Source: Paraglaciecola sp. (lineage in GTDB: Bacteria > Pseudomonadota > Gammaproteobacteria > Enterobacterales > Alteromonadaceae). Taken from it: DNA of 64,000 nucleotides. Below the pieces are notes generated by a model that saw only the letters and a program-made list of their open reading frames with translations, had not been told where the DNA came from and ran no database searches. Positions 40,482-50,045 of this stretch are shown one piece after another. Location of the stretch: positions 1-64,000 of the forward strand of contig JAACSL010000005.1 of assembly GCA_009993955.1 (NCBI GenBank), given 5' to 3'. Position 1 is the stretch's first letter, and each line of letters opens with the position of its first letter. Both the position numbers and the translations under genes were made by a program.

Positions 40482-40624
40482 GCGTGCAAGTGGTTCCTTT
40501 TAAGGTTCAAATTAAAGTATACGATAGGATGGATGGCAGAAATATTAAAAATTGCCAATCTTGAAGTTTATCTGGCAAGTCTCACCTTGAATGGATTAAC
40601 ATCTGATTAAAATATAAGCACTTA

Positions 40625-41569
40625 TTATTTTTCTAGCACTTCTCGCATGCGTTGTTGCACAACATCCACCAGTAAATCCGGCTGAAATTTAGAAATAAAG
40701 CGATTGCAGCCTACTTTTTCAACCATGGCTTGATTGAAACTGCCACTGAGTGAGGTGTTCAGCGCGATAAATAAGTCACTCATTCGCGGGTCTTGCCGCA
40801 CTTCTGCGGTCAGTCGATAACCATCCATCTCAGGCATTTCAGCATCAGTAAACATCATTAAGATTTCATCTGTGACTTTTTTGCCCGCATCCGCCCAACT
40901 CTGCAACAGTTTAAGTGCTTTTAGCCCATCATTTTGTTCGATTATGACGATACCCAACTGTTGTAATGTTTCGCGAATTTGCCAGCGAGCTGTCGCCGAG
41001 TCATCTACGATGAGGACTTTTTTACCTTTGAGGTGTTTAACCACCGGATCTTCCAAAATTTCACTAGATATAGTGATGTCGTATTCAACAATTTCGGCCA
41101 GCACTTTTTCAACATCAATGATTTCAACAAGCTCCACTTTACCGTCGATTTCCACTTGGGTAATCGCGGTTAAATAATTATTTTTGCCGGCGGTAGTGGG
41201 TGGAGGTTGAATGTTACTCCAAGAGGTATTGATAATGTTCATCACTTGACCAATGAGAAAACCCTGAACGCTGCGATTGTATTCAGTAATGATGACATTA
41301 GCTGACTGGTAGTCGTCTTTGACACCAATTTTAATGGCCGCCCGCAGGTCAATAATGGGGATGGATGCCCCACGATAATTGGTAACACCTTTTAGATTGG
41401 CATGAGAACCAGGGAGTTGATTGAGTTTAGGGACGGTAATAACCTCACGTACTTTAAATACGTTGAGTGCAAACGTGTGTCGTGTTCCTAACTTGAACAT
41501 CAGTAATTCTAGGCGGTTTTCACCGACTAGCTGGGTGCGTTGATCAACTGACGCTAGTACTCCAGACAT
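40625..41569 (-). CDS. cheV: Chemotaxis coupling protein CheV
   Basis: 314 aa. The CheW-like domain (residues about 15-160: RHTFALNVFKVREV, YRGASIPIIDLRAAI) is followed by a CheY-like receiver (about 180-312). The receiver has the acidic pair in VLIVDDSATARWQ and the phosphoacceptor aspartate in MMFTDAEMPEMDGYRL. CheV couples chemoreceptors to CheA and helps adaptation. It stands alone here, away from other motility genes. A 15-base palindrome lies upstream at 41595-41609. Confidence 0.93.
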   Translation of the reverse strand: MSGVLASVDQRTQLVGENRLELLMFKLGTRHTFALNVFKVREVITVPKLNQLPGSHANLKGVTNYRGASIPIIDLRAAIKIGVKDDYQSANVIITEYNRSVQGFLIGQVMNIINTSWSNIQPPPTTAGKNNYLTAITQVEIDGKVELVEIIDVEKVLAEIVEYDITISSEILEDPVVKHLKGKKVLIVDDSATARWQIRETLQQLGIVIIEQNDGLKALKLLQSWADAGKKVTDEILMMFTDAEMPEMDGYRLTAEVRQDPRMSDLFIALNTSLSGSFNQAMVEKVGCNRFISKFQPDLLVDVVQQRMREVLEK

Positions 41570-41594
41570 AAATCCTCGTTAGCTCTTCTAACCC

Positions 41595-41609
41595 TTCACA
41601 CAGTGTGAA
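41595..41609. promoter_or_regulatory. 15-base palindrome upstream of cheV
   Basis: TTCACACAGTGTGAA is a perfect palindrome around a central A, 26 bases before the cheV start. It is placed where an operator would act. I cannot name a regulator. Confidence 0.35.
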
Positions 41610-41855
41610 TCAGTATATACCTTGATGACAAGGACAAATAGTAGCCTGTGTCATGAGCATTTACCTAATCCCCCGTCCGCCATTTTATCATCTCGGGTGC
41701 TTATCTCGACACGACATTCACATTATGAATAATGAAAATGAAAGATATCATCTTTTTATATGGGGCTAACCTGATTAGGATGAGCTCAAACGGTGAACCC
41801 ACCCATCATTACAGTTCACTTTAGCTCGATACCCTACTATTACAAGGAACCTAAC

Positions 41856-43457
41856 ATGTCGACTTATCACAACGATATCGCATCATTTGAAAAATTACGC
41901 AGTGCACAAAAAGGGACTTGGAATGCTATCAGCCCTACCTATGCGGCGCGTATGAAAGCACAGAACCGCTTCAAAACTGGTTTAGACATTGCCAAATATA
42001 CTGCTGCGATTATGCGCAAAGACATGGCTGACTACGACCTCAACCCCGCTGACTACACACAGTCTTTGGGATGCTGGCACGGCTTTATTGGTCAACAAAA
42101 AATGTTGGCAGTGAAAAAACATCACGGTACAACTGACAAACGTTATTTATATCTGTCTGGCTGGATGGTTGCAGCATTGCGTTCTGAATTTGGTCCGCTG
42201 CCTGACCAAAGTATGCATGAAAAAACCACGGTACCCGCCCTTATTGAGGAATTGTATACCTTCTTACGTCAAGCCGATGCCCGTGAACTAGGTGATTTGT
42301 TCAAACAGCTGGATAAAGCCGAAGCTGAAGGCAAAGACATGAGTGCCATTCTCAAACAAATCGAAGAATATGAAACCCATGTCGTACCAATTATCGCTGA
42401 CATTGACGCAGGTTTTGGCAACGAAGAGGCCACGTATTTATTAGCTAAAAAAATGATTGAAGCCGGTGCTTGTTGTATTCAAATTGAAAACCAAGTGTCT
42501 GATGCTAAGCAATGTGGTCACCAAGACGGCAAAGTCACCGTTCCCCATGAAGATTTCTTAGCCAAGATCAACGCCGTGCGTTATGCCTTTTTAGAACTTG
42601 GTGTAGATGATGGTGTGATTGTGGCACGCACTGACTCTTTAGGCGCTGGCTTAACCCAAAAAATCCCCGTGTCTCAATCTGCGGGTGACCTAGCAGCCCA
42701 ATACAACAGTTTCTTAGAGACCACGGTTGTTAATTCAATTGATGAATTGCAAGAAGGTGACTCAGTTTTAAAACAAGATGGTAAATTAGTGAAACCTGTG
42801 CGTTTACCCAATGGTTTGTATAAATTTAAAGACGGCAGCGGCTTTGATCGCGTGGTATTGGACTGTGTGACGTCCTTGCAAAATGGTGCAGATTTATTGT
42901 GGATTGAGACCGAGAAACCACACGTAGGGCAGATTGGTGATATGGTTCGCGCGATTCGTCAAACCATCCCTAACGCTAAATTAGTTTACAATAATTCACC
43001 GTCGTTCAACTGGACCTTAAACTTCCGTCAACAAGTGTTTGATTTATGGCAGTCAGAAGGCCGTGACTTGAGTGCTTACCAACGTGAAGCCTTAATGTCT
43101 GTGCAATATGACGATAGCGAGTTAGCAAAAATTGCTGATGAAAAAATCCGCACCTTCCAAGCAGATGCAGCGCGTGAAGCAGGTATTTTCCATCACTTAA
43201 TCACCCTGCCCACTTATCACACTGCCGCCTTATCAACTGATAATTTGGCAAAAGGTTATTTCGGTGCCGAAGGTATGTTGGCCTATGTGAAAGGCGTTCA
43301 GCGTCAGGAGTTACGTCAAGGTTTAGCCTGTGTGAAACACCAAGCCATGGCCGGATCGAATTTAGGTGATGATCATAAAGAATATTTCTCGGGTGAGCAG
43401 GCACTGAAAGCATCAGGCAAAGACAACACCATGAACCAGTTCGATATGGCGGTTTAA
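41856..43457 (+). CDS. aceA: Isocitrate lyase (large form)
   Basis: 533 aa from the ATG at 41856 (AAGGAAC upstream); a longer frame from 41793 lacks support. Active-site loop DAKQCGHQDGKV holds the catalytic cysteine near residue 220. Substrate-binding segments PIIADIDAGFGNEEATYLL and VARTDSLGAGL are intact. The length fits the large ICL of Pseudomonas and Alteromonas rather than the 434-aa E. coli form. It splits isocitrate into glyoxylate and succinate. Malate synthase G lies 1.3 kb downstream, so the whole glyoxylate shunt is here. Confidence 0.96.
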   Translation: MSTYHNDIASFEKLRSAQKGTWNAISPTYAARMKAQNRFKTGLDIAKYTAAIMRKDMADYDLNPADYTQSLGCWHGFIGQQKMLAVKKHHGTTDKRYLYLSGWMVAALRSEFGPLPDQSMHEKTTVPALIEELYTFLRQADARELGDLFKQLDKAEAEGKDMSAILKQIEEYETHVVPIIADIDAGFGNEEATYLLAKKMIEAGACCIQIENQVSDAKQCGHQDGKVTVPHEDFLAKINAVRYAFLELGVDDGVIVARTDSLGAGLTQKIPVSQSAGDLAAQYNSFLETTVVNSIDELQEGDSVLKQDGKLVKPVRLPNGLYKFKDGSGFDRVVLDCVTSLQNGADLLWIETEKPHVGQIGDMVRAIRQTIPNAKLVYNNSPSFNWTLNFRQQVFDLWQSEGRDLSAYQREALMSVQYDDSELAKIADEKIRTFQADAAREAGIFHHLITLPTYHTAALSTDNLAKGYFGAEGMLAYVKGVQRQELRQGLACVKHQAMAGSNLGDDHKEYFSGEQALKASGKDNTMNQFDMAV

Positions 43458-43483
43458 TACCTCAATTGGTTTGCATCTAAAAG

Positions 43484-43516
43484 CTCGGCCGTCCAAGCGG
43501 ACCGCCGAGTTTTTTT
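43484..43516 (+). terminator. Terminator after aceA
   Basis: CTCGGCCGTCC pairs with GGACCGCCGAG (one mismatch) around AAGC and is followed by seven T. Confidence 0.88.
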
Positions 43517-43725
43517 ATATTTATCGTATTACCTCATCGATAATGTGAATGTTTTAACAAGCTTAAAAATTCGACTTTTTAAATAAAACATTTAGTTCAT
43601 AAATTTATGTATTTGTTTTTATTAGAGTAATTTTAATATTATCCATTTTAAGAATTATCTGGTCTTCTTAAGCAAGCTAGGTAAAATTCAGTATTAGTAT
43701 TTTATTTCCTGGTCACATCAACAGT

Positions 43726-44667
43726 ATGAATATTGCAAAAATTGATCTTAATTTACTGGTTTACCTTGATGTATTACTCCGCGAGGGCAGTGTCACCAAA
43801 GCGGCCAATCATCTGAGTATTACCCAACCAGCAATGAGCAATGGTCTGAAACGCTTACGTGATGTGTTCAAAGACCCCTTGATGGTGCGCACCAGTGATG
43901 GCATGACACCCACCAAACGAGCCCAGGAGCTCCAACCAATTATTCGCGATGTATTGGCCAAACTCGAATCAGCGATTCAACCTGAAACCGAGTTTTCGCC
44001 TTTGTCGAGTGAACGAACGTTTCGCATTATGGCTAGCGATTACGCTGAATCGACCTTACTCATGGAAGTGATCCGACGCCTAGGGCATTTGGCACCGAAT
44101 ATTACCCTTGATCTTATTACCCCCAGTGACGTGAGTTTTCATGATGTCGAGCAGGGGCGCGTAGACATGGCCATTAATCGCTTTGAGGAACTTCCTCTGT
44201 CCTTTCACCAAAAAGTGATTTGGTACGACACCTTTTCCTGTGTATTGAACGCCACCAATCCAGTGGTAAAGCAACTTGATCTCAATAACTATTTAGCCAG
44301 CAAGCATATATGGGTGAGTAAAACCGGTTTTGGCGTGGGCGTGGGCATTGATCCTACCGAAGTGCAAAAGCTCGGGTGGGTAGATGCAGAACTCACAAAA
44401 ATCGGCAAAAAACGTGATATTCGAGTGTTCACTCGCCACTATCATGTGGCTTTGCAGTTGGCAAAGGCGCAAAACTTGATCGCTACCCTGCCGAGCAAAG
44501 CTGCAAACTTATATCGCAATGATCCGGAAGTTGAAATTGTGGTACCTCCCTTTGATATTCCGCCTATCGCGTTGAAAATGGCCTGGAGTGCCTTGCTCCA
44601 GCATGATGCTGGCCATATTTGGTTACGACGCCTCATTACTGATATTGGTGCTGAACTAGCCGGTTGA
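43726..44667 (+). CDS. LysR-family regulator between the glyoxylate-shunt genes
   Basis: 313 aa. N-terminal winged helix (LLVYLDVLLREGSVTKAANHL, TQPAMSNGLKRLRDVF, residues 8-66) of the NodD/LinR-like LysR subtype, then an effector domain. Its position between aceA and glcB, on the same strand, suggests that it controls one or both. It is separated from aceA by a terminator and a 210-base AT-rich gap, and lies 116 bases before glcB. The ligand is unknown. Confidence 0.87.
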   Translation: MNIAKIDLNLLVYLDVLLREGSVTKAANHLSITQPAMSNGLKRLRDVFKDPLMVRTSDGMTPTKRAQELQPIIRDVLAKLESAIQPETEFSPLSSERTFRIMASDYAESTLLMEVIRRLGHLAPNITLDLITPSDVSFHDVEQGRVDMAINRFEELPLSFHQKVIWYDTFSCVLNATNPVVKQLDLNNYLASKHIWVSKTGFGVGVGIDPTEVQKLGWVDAELTKIGKKRDIRVFTRHYHVALQLAKAQNLIATLPSKAANLYRNDPEVEIVVPPFDIPPIALKMAWSALLQHDAGHIWLRRLITDIGAELAG

Positions 44668-44783
44668 TTAATTGTAGCAACTCAATATCATTTTCATGAA
44701 TAGCTAGGATGCATATCATAAATTAAACAATATAAAAGCAACGGCCTATGATGCGCTCATGTTTAGATTTTTGTGAGACGTGC

Positions 44784-46973
44784 ATGCAAGATTATATCGC
44801 TTTGGGTCAACTACAGGTTGCCCCTTCCCTACATCACTTTATTAATAAACAAGTATTACCAAACAGCGGGCTTAGTGAGACCGAATTTTGGTCAGGCCTG
44901 GCATTGTTATATGCCGAATTAATGCCGGTTAATCGGGCTTTATTAGATAAACGCGACGCCCTACAACAATTATTAGATAACTATTGCACAACACATAAAA
45001 GCCAAGATTTCGAGCACTACAAACAGTTCTTGGCTGACATTGGCTATTTGCTTCCAGCACCTGACGATTTTGCCATTGGTACACAAAACGTCGATGTTGA
45101 AATTGCGCAAATGGCAGGCCCACAGTTAGTGGTGCCCATCAACAATGCCCGCTTTGCACTTAATGCGGCCAACGCCCGTTGGGGCAGTTTATATGATGCT
45201 GCCTATGGCACGGACGTGATTGATGAGCTTGCGGGAAAAACGAAATCAGGGCCATTTAACCCTACTAGGGGCAAAGCTGTGGTTGAATATGCTAGGCAGT
45301 GGTTAGACCGTATTTTGCCCTTAACAACAGGTAGCCACAAAGATGCCATTCACTACTCTTTAGCAAATGGTGCGTTGTTGGTTAATTTTAGCAATGGCAC
45401 CACTGCAAGTCTTGAGGATGCCAAGCAACTTATCGGTGTTAGCGGTAGCGTTAATGCGCCACAAAGTTTGTTGTTTAAACACCACAACTTGCATGTTGAG
45501 ATGGTTTTTGACGGCGATCACAAAAATGCCAGTGGTGATCCCGCAGGCATCAAAGACATTATTATCGAAGCCGCCCTCACCACTATTATGGATTGTGAAG
45601 ATTCAGTGGCGGCAGTGGATGCAGAAGATAAAACGGCGGTTTATCAAAATTGGCTTGGACTAATTTTAGGTAACCTAAGTACAGATTTGTCTCAGGGGAC
45701 ACGCACCGTCACGCGGCGTTTGAATGACGATCGCCAGTATCAAACACTCGCTGGTGAGTCATTTTCATTAAATGGGCGCAGTCTGATGTTTATCCGTAAT
45801 GTTGGCCATCTGATGACCAGCGATGCCATGTTATTTGAAGGGCAAGAAGTTCCGGAAGGCATTATGGATGCGGCGGTGACCGCACTGATTGCTAAACATG
45901 ATTTACTTGGCCACGGTAAATACAGAAACAGCAAAACAGGCAGTATCTACATCGTGAAACCTAAAATGCACGGCCCTGAAGAAGTGGCTTTTGCCAATAC
46001 GTTGTTTAGTCGCGTGGAGACGCTGCTTAAACTGCCGCAAAATACCATAAAAATGGGGATCATGGATGAAGAGCGCCGCACCAGCATCAATTTAAAAGCT
46101 TGCATTCATGCGGCGAAAGACCGAGCGGTTTTTATTAATACCGGCTTTTTAGACCGCACCGGCGATGAAATCCATTCTTCTATGTTATTGGGTGCCTTTG
46201 CGCCTAAAGCCGAGATTAAAACTAAACCTTGGTTAGCGGCTTATGAAAAGCTGAACGTGATCAACGGTATAGTTACCGGCATGTCTGGTAAAGCGCAGAT
46301 TGGTAAAGGCATGTGGCCCATTCCCGATCAAATGGCCAACATGATGACCAATAAGCTTGGACATGTGCAGTCTGGCGCCAATACCGCATGGGTGCCTTCG
46401 CCTACGGCGGCCACCTTACACGCCCTGCACTATCATCAACTGGACGTCTTCAAGCTGCGCGACACCCTAGAGCTTAATGGTGCCGGTATGCTGGATGACA
46501 TCTTAACTATTCCTTTGGCAACGAATATTGAACAATTGAGCCAGCAAGCTATCGAGCAGGAGCTAACAAACAACGTACAAGGCATCTTAGGCTATGTGGT
46601 GCGTTGGGTTAATCAGGGCATTGGTTGCTCAAAAGTGCCAGACATCAATAATGTAGGACTAATGGAAGACCGCGCAACATTGCGCATTTCTAGTCAACAT
46701 ATTGCTAATTGGTTAGAACATGGCATCGTTAGTGCCGCACAGGTTGACGAAGCACTAGAAAAGATGGCCGTGTTAGTTGACCAGCAAAACGCCCATGATG
46801 CTGGTTATATTAAGATGACCCCTAATACTGCTGAGTCTATTGCTTTTAAGGCGGCACGGGATTTGATTTTTGAGGGAAAAACACAACCGAATGGTTATAC
46901 AGAGCCATTGTTACATGCGAGCCGTCGATTGTTTAAACAAAACAACTTAATACCCGTAGAACAGACCAAGTGA
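44784..46973 (+). CDS. glcB: Malate synthase G
   Basis: 729 aa from the ATG at 44784, which gives the family start (MQDYIALGQLQVAPSLHHFIN); the ATG at 44748 is a possible alternative. Features include ALNAANARWGSLYDAAYGTD, the acetyl-CoA/glyoxylate site in MDCEDSVAAVDAEDK, TVTRRLNDDR and GIMDEERRTSINL. It condenses glyoxylate with acetyl-CoA to malate. Its stop is only 2 bases from the stop of the convergent nucleotidyltransferase gene. Confidence 0.96.
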   Translation: MQDYIALGQLQVAPSLHHFINKQVLPNSGLSETEFWSGLALLYAELMPVNRALLDKRDALQQLLDNYCTTHKSQDFEHYKQFLADIGYLLPAPDDFAIGTQNVDVEIAQMAGPQLVVPINNARFALNAANARWGSLYDAAYGTDVIDELAGKTKSGPFNPTRGKAVVEYARQWLDRILPLTTGSHKDAIHYSLANGALLVNFSNGTTASLEDAKQLIGVSGSVNAPQSLLFKHHNLHVEMVFDGDHKNASGDPAGIKDIIIEAALTTIMDCEDSVAAVDAEDKTAVYQNWLGLILGNLSTDLSQGTRTVTRRLNDDRQYQTLAGESFSLNGRSLMFIRNVGHLMTSDAMLFEGQEVPEGIMDAAVTALIAKHDLLGHGKYRNSKTGSIYIVKPKMHGPEEVAFANTLFSRVETLLKLPQNTIKMGIMDEERRTSINLKACIHAAKDRAVFINTGFLDRTGDEIHSSMLLGAFAPKAEIKTKPWLAAYEKLNVINGIVTGMSGKAQIGKGMWPIPDQMANMMTNKLGHVQSGANTAWVPSPTAATLHALHYHQLDVFKLRDTLELNGAGMLDDILTIPLATNIEQLSQQAIEQELTNNVQGILGYVVRWVNQGIGCSKVPDINNVGLMEDRATLRISSQHIANWLEHGIVSAAQVDEALEKMAVLVDQQNAHDAGYIKMTPNTAESIAFKAARDLIFEGKTQPNGYTEPLLHASRRLFKQNNLIPVEQTK

Positions 46974-46975
46974 GA

Positions 46976-48088
46976 TTATTTAGCGGTTGAAGTCTGGGTA
47001 TCTGTTTGTTTTCCCAGAATATGTTGCAAAAAAGCTAACCATAGCTTAACTGAAAAATGTTTACACAATACGTGTATGGGCATTTTTAACCAATGCCCAC
47101 GCACGTAAGCAACACTTCTTGCAGTGGCACTTCTCCATGTAGTGAGCAATGTGTGATTTGGCGTGATGGCGTGCTGATAAACGTTCAATAAAAGGCGATT
47201 ACTTGGTTTTGCGGCGAAAGTTTGCACCTCATTTGTCAATTCTCTTGGCACATCCCCTCTAAATAAACGAGCACGAAGAACAAGCGCCATCGATAACTCA
47301 TCTTGAAAACCGGTTTGTTTTGCAAGCTCAGTTAAATTTTGCCAAAAATCCGTACTCTGGTAGTCAGCGATTAGCAAATGAATATCCAGCATATCACGAT
47401 AGGCATTGGTGAAGTCTTCATTCATAAAAAGGTGAATAATCGAGTGCAGCAATGACGCTGGCGCATTAAGCACGATACTTCCATCATCTAGTTGCTCTGT
47501 ATGCTGCCAAAACAGCTCTATCTTTGGGGCTCTGCCGCTTATCGGAAGATAAAGATTGTGATGCATATCAACGACTGTGCCGCGCAGTGGATGTCGCAGA
47601 GGAGGGATCTCGTGAGCCCATTTTCGGTAATATTGTTCATCGTAATCGGAGACTTTTTTGAGCTGCCAATTATTTAATTTGAACATCTTCTCAGCTTCAA
47701 GCAGCTCACCTTGTTTAACAAGAATATCAATGTCTGACAATATCCTGCCCTTTGCCGTGGAGCATTGACGCAATATATAATTGGCACCCTTCAAAAAAAC
47801 ACACTCAATACCAGAGGCAACCAGAATGCGTTTTATCTCAGATACTTCGTACAGCACCTGCTGTTGTTGGCGCTGCTGATAATTCCGCGCAGAAAACAAA
47901 TGACGCTGCACCTGTTCCGGATAAGACTCAATGCACTGGTGCTTTTCAGCCTGCCAATAAAAACTGGCCAAGAGATTTGCATGACGAAGCATAAATAACC
48001 ATTCTTGCCACTGCTCCAGGGAAAAGTGTGCAGCCCGCTGTGGAAAGAGTATTGACTGAGAAAGATCGTCTACGGTCCAACGATTCAT
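46976..48088 (-). CDS. Nucleotidyltransferase-family protein of the HPr-rel-A cassette
   Basis: 370 aa. The segment GIECVFLKGANYILRQ followed by RILSDIDILVK (near residue 117) is the nucleotidyltransferase-fold signature with the D-x-D metal site, as in the uncharacterised NTP_transf_5 family. The ATG overlaps the stop of the kinase gene by 4 bases (ATGA), so the two are translationally coupled. In lasso-peptide clusters related nucleotidyltransferases act with HprK-like kinases on the peptide. A similar job here is inference. Substrate unknown. Confidence 0.8.
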   Translation of the reverse strand: MNRWTVDDLSQSILFPQRAAHFSLEQWQEWLFMLRHANLLASFYWQAEKHQCIESYPEQVQRHLFSARNYQQRQQQQVLYEVSEIKRILVASGIECVFLKGANYILRQCSTAKGRILSDIDILVKQGELLEAEKMFKLNNWQLKKVSDYDEQYYRKWAHEIPPLRHPLRGTVVDMHHNLYLPISGRAPKIELFWQHTEQLDDGSIVLNAPASLLHSIIHLFMNEDFTNAYRDMLDIHLLIADYQSTDFWQNLTELAKQTGFQDELSMALVLRARLFRGDVPRELTNEVQTFAAKPSNRLLLNVYQHAITPNHTLLTTWRSATARSVAYVRGHWLKMPIHVLCKHFSVKLWLAFLQHILGKQTDTQTSTAK

Positions 48089-48927
48089 CTGACTAATTCA
48101 TCCAAACAATCACTCAACTCGACGTAATCAGCATATTGACACTCAAAAAACTCTGCACGGTTTGCAAGGCGTCCCATGGTCTCAAAGCCCAGTTTACCCA
48201 TCACATCATAGTTGAAGGCATTTTTGATTACCCGAGAAAACCCTTCTACTTTGTCCAACTGATAAAAACTAAATTCACAGCCGTTTTTATACTGCGGGAA
48301 CACTACAGCGGCGATTTCGCACGGTGTAAAGTTACTATGTTCATGCCAGGTTAAGGCTTTCAAATGAGCAACATCACCCTTCTGAGTATCTCGGCAAGTA
48401 GGGGTAAATTGTGCTTGTGGAAAGTGTTTTTTGATTAAATCAATGGAGTTGTTTTTCAAACAGACAGGTCTGTATAGCGGATGTACCAAGGCACTAGATG
48501 GTTCAATAATTGCCATCTCGTCTGAGTAGAGTTGCCAGCCACTCAGACTAAAAAATGCGGTTAATGTGCTCTTACCTGAACCTGGCATCGCAGGGAAAAC
48601 TATGGCCTTGTTATTCTTGACCAACACCGCTGAATGCAAAATTAAGCGGGTAAACTCATGAGCGGCAATACACCAATTCATGCCCCATTCTAACAAGGCA
48701 AAAGCATGTTCAGCAGGCAAGGGCATAAAGGGTTTGTATTGGTTAACTTCAAACATCACATGAGGTTTGATGACTCTGCGTAACATGGACCCAGTAGTGA
48801 GTGCGACGGGAAAGTCTATGAAATCGGATACAGTAGGCACATCTCCATAGATTAGCTGCAATGCCCGGTCAATATTCTGATGGGTTCTTTGCAAACTGAA
48901 GCAATATAAACCTGTATTTATATGCAA
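48085..48927 (-). CDS. HprK-related kinase A
   Basis: 280 aa. The P-loop is PAMPGSGKSTLTAFF near residue 112 and a Walker B-like LYSDEMAII follows about 22 residues on, as in the C-terminal half of HPr kinase. The rest does not match HPr kinase, and no HPr gene is nearby. This fits HprK-related kinase A, a family known from cassettes with a PqqD-like protein. Relatives such as PadeK phosphorylate a serine of a lasso peptide. It starts 10 bases after the PqqD-like gene and overlaps the nucleotidyltransferase. Confidence 0.85.
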   Translation of the reverse strand: MHINTGLYCFSLQRTHQNIDRALQLIYGDVPTVSDFIDFPVALTTGSMLRRVIKPHVMFEVNQYKPFMPLPAEHAFALLEWGMNWCIAAHEFTRLILHSAVLVKNNKAIVFPAMPGSGKSTLTAFFSLSGWQLYSDEMAIIEPSSALVHPLYRPVCLKNNSIDLIKKHFPQAQFTPTCRDTQKGDVAHLKALTWHEHSNFTPCEIAAVVFPQYKNGCEFSFYQLDKVEGFSRVIKNAFNYDVMGKLGFETMGRLANRAEFFECQYADYVELSDCLDELVR

Positions 48928-48936
48928 GTTAAACCC

Positions 48937-49203
48937 TTAGGTGATGCAGTATTGATGTTTGGTTAACCAGTCCAAACCAGCACAAGTTTGTGCATCAGGA
49001 AGCTTAAAACACTGGGCTAGTTGATCATAAGAAACCGATTCACCGGCTAGGAAATGAATAAGTGTTTCGCTGACGTCGGCGACATCTACACAAATAGTAT
49101 TGCCAGAACCATTATCATATAAACAAAAGCCACTATTGTCGTTTAACAATAGTGACTCGCAGTTGGGATTTAATACAATACTTGTTGTCACTGTGTTAAT
49201 CAC
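48937..49203 (-). CDS. PqqD-like (RRE-type) protein of the HPr-rel-A cassette
   Basis: 88 aa starting at a GTG (49203). Small winged-helix-like protein (DVADVSETLIHFLAGESVSYDQLAQCF, LDWLTKHQYCIT) in the size class of PqqD and RiPP recognition elements, which bind leader peptides and present them to modifying enzymes. The sequence match alone is weak; the call rests on size, pattern and the HprK-related kinase directly downstream. 53 bases after the Tat-signal gene. Confidence 0.7.
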   Translation of the reverse strand: MINTVTTSIVLNPNCESLLLNDNSGFCLYDNGSGNTICVDVADVSETLIHFLAGESVSYDQLAQCFKLPDAQTCAGLDWLTKHQYCIT

Positions 49204-49256
49204 CGATATTGCAATGAGACTCGCTAATTACCGCGACTACACAATGTTCCACAAAT

Positions 49257-49913
49257 TTATGGTTTTACTGTGCTTAACGCTGAGCACTCTAACAATTCAT
49301 AAGTGGTACTTGTATTACTGACATCAAAGTTAAAATTGAATGTAGCAGCTCGACCTTGATTGGCTTCAGTGACCAAGTACAAAATGATACTGTTAACAAG
49401 TGCACTGGCAACTTCATGATTATTAGCGTTGTCAATGTTGTATAAACCAAAATATGAGTTTAAATACACACCTGCTAGATTAAATTCTAAAGAGCCATCA
49501 GCACCACCATTTGACTCTAAAGCCGCTCGCAAATTATCAGAGGGGCCGGTAAACAAACTATTCAAATCCATACTTGTTGTATCGATGAACTCATTCACAT
49601 AATTTCGGTAACACTTGTTTCTTGGGCTGTCTTTTGCACCCGAATTTACAAAGATTGCATGGCACATTTTACGAATATTTTTCCATGCGCCAGGTGAGCG
49701 TCCACCAACAATTGGCGGTATTTCACATTCATGACGACTGAAACTTGATAAATTTCCTGACATAGCTCCGGATACAGAGCATGCTCCCCAAGCCGAAGTG
49801 GCAGGCAATGCAGTAATAACCGCACCGGCTGCGGATTTTTTCAAGAAAATACGACGTGGAGTGTTGCCACCATTACCAGCGCTACTGATGTCCTTTTTTT
49901 CTACATCACTCAT
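49257..49913 (-). CDS. Tat-exported protein, candidate client of the modification cassette
   Basis: 218 aa from the ATG at 49913 (AGAGG upstream). The twin-arginine signal is PRRIFLKKSAAGAVITALPATSAWGA (residues about 18-45, given in the protein as PRRIFLKK followed by a hydrophobic stretch). The mature part has five Cys (ACSVSG, HECEIPP, KMCHAIF, NKCYRNY, LECSAL), a Trp/Gly segment SPGAWKNIRKM, and ends LSTVKP. Fold unknown. Tat export implies folding, or modification, in the cytoplasm before export. It is first in line before the PqqD, kinase and nucleotidyltransferase genes. A -24/-12 promoter candidate is 36 bases upstream. Confidence 0.75.
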   Translation of the reverse strand: MSDVEKKDISSAGNGGNTPRRIFLKKSAAGAVITALPATSAWGACSVSGAMSGNLSSFSRHECEIPPIVGGRSPGAWKNIRKMCHAIFVNSGAKDSPRNKCYRNYVNEFIDTTSMDLNSLFTGPSDNLRAALESNGGADGSLEFNLAGVYLNSYFGLYNIDNANNHEVASALVNSIILYLVTEANQGRAATFNFNFDVSNTSTTYELLECSALSTVKP

Positions 49914-49948
49914 GAGAACCTCTATAAAAACGTAAACTAACATTCCTT

Positions 49949-49964
49949 AGCAATAATCAAACCA
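49949..49964 (-). promoter_or_regulatory. Candidate sigma-54 promoter of the Tat-protein cassette
   Basis: On the minus strand TGGTTTGATTATTGCT has GG and GC exactly 10 bases apart and a good -12 half (TTGCT). The -24 half is weaker than at the PEP-CTERM genes. It would start transcription about 24 bases before the ATG at 49913. Confidence 0.5.
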
Positions 49965-50045
49965 ATATATAAAACATTGAAATATATAGATTTATTGCAA
50001 ATGAACGCTTTAGGTGTAAATTTATTTGACAACATAATTGGCAAA

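Noticed and set aside
40482-40624. Pho box upstream of alkaline phosphatase
   Set aside because: No direct repeats resembling CTGTCAT were found in the upstream gap.
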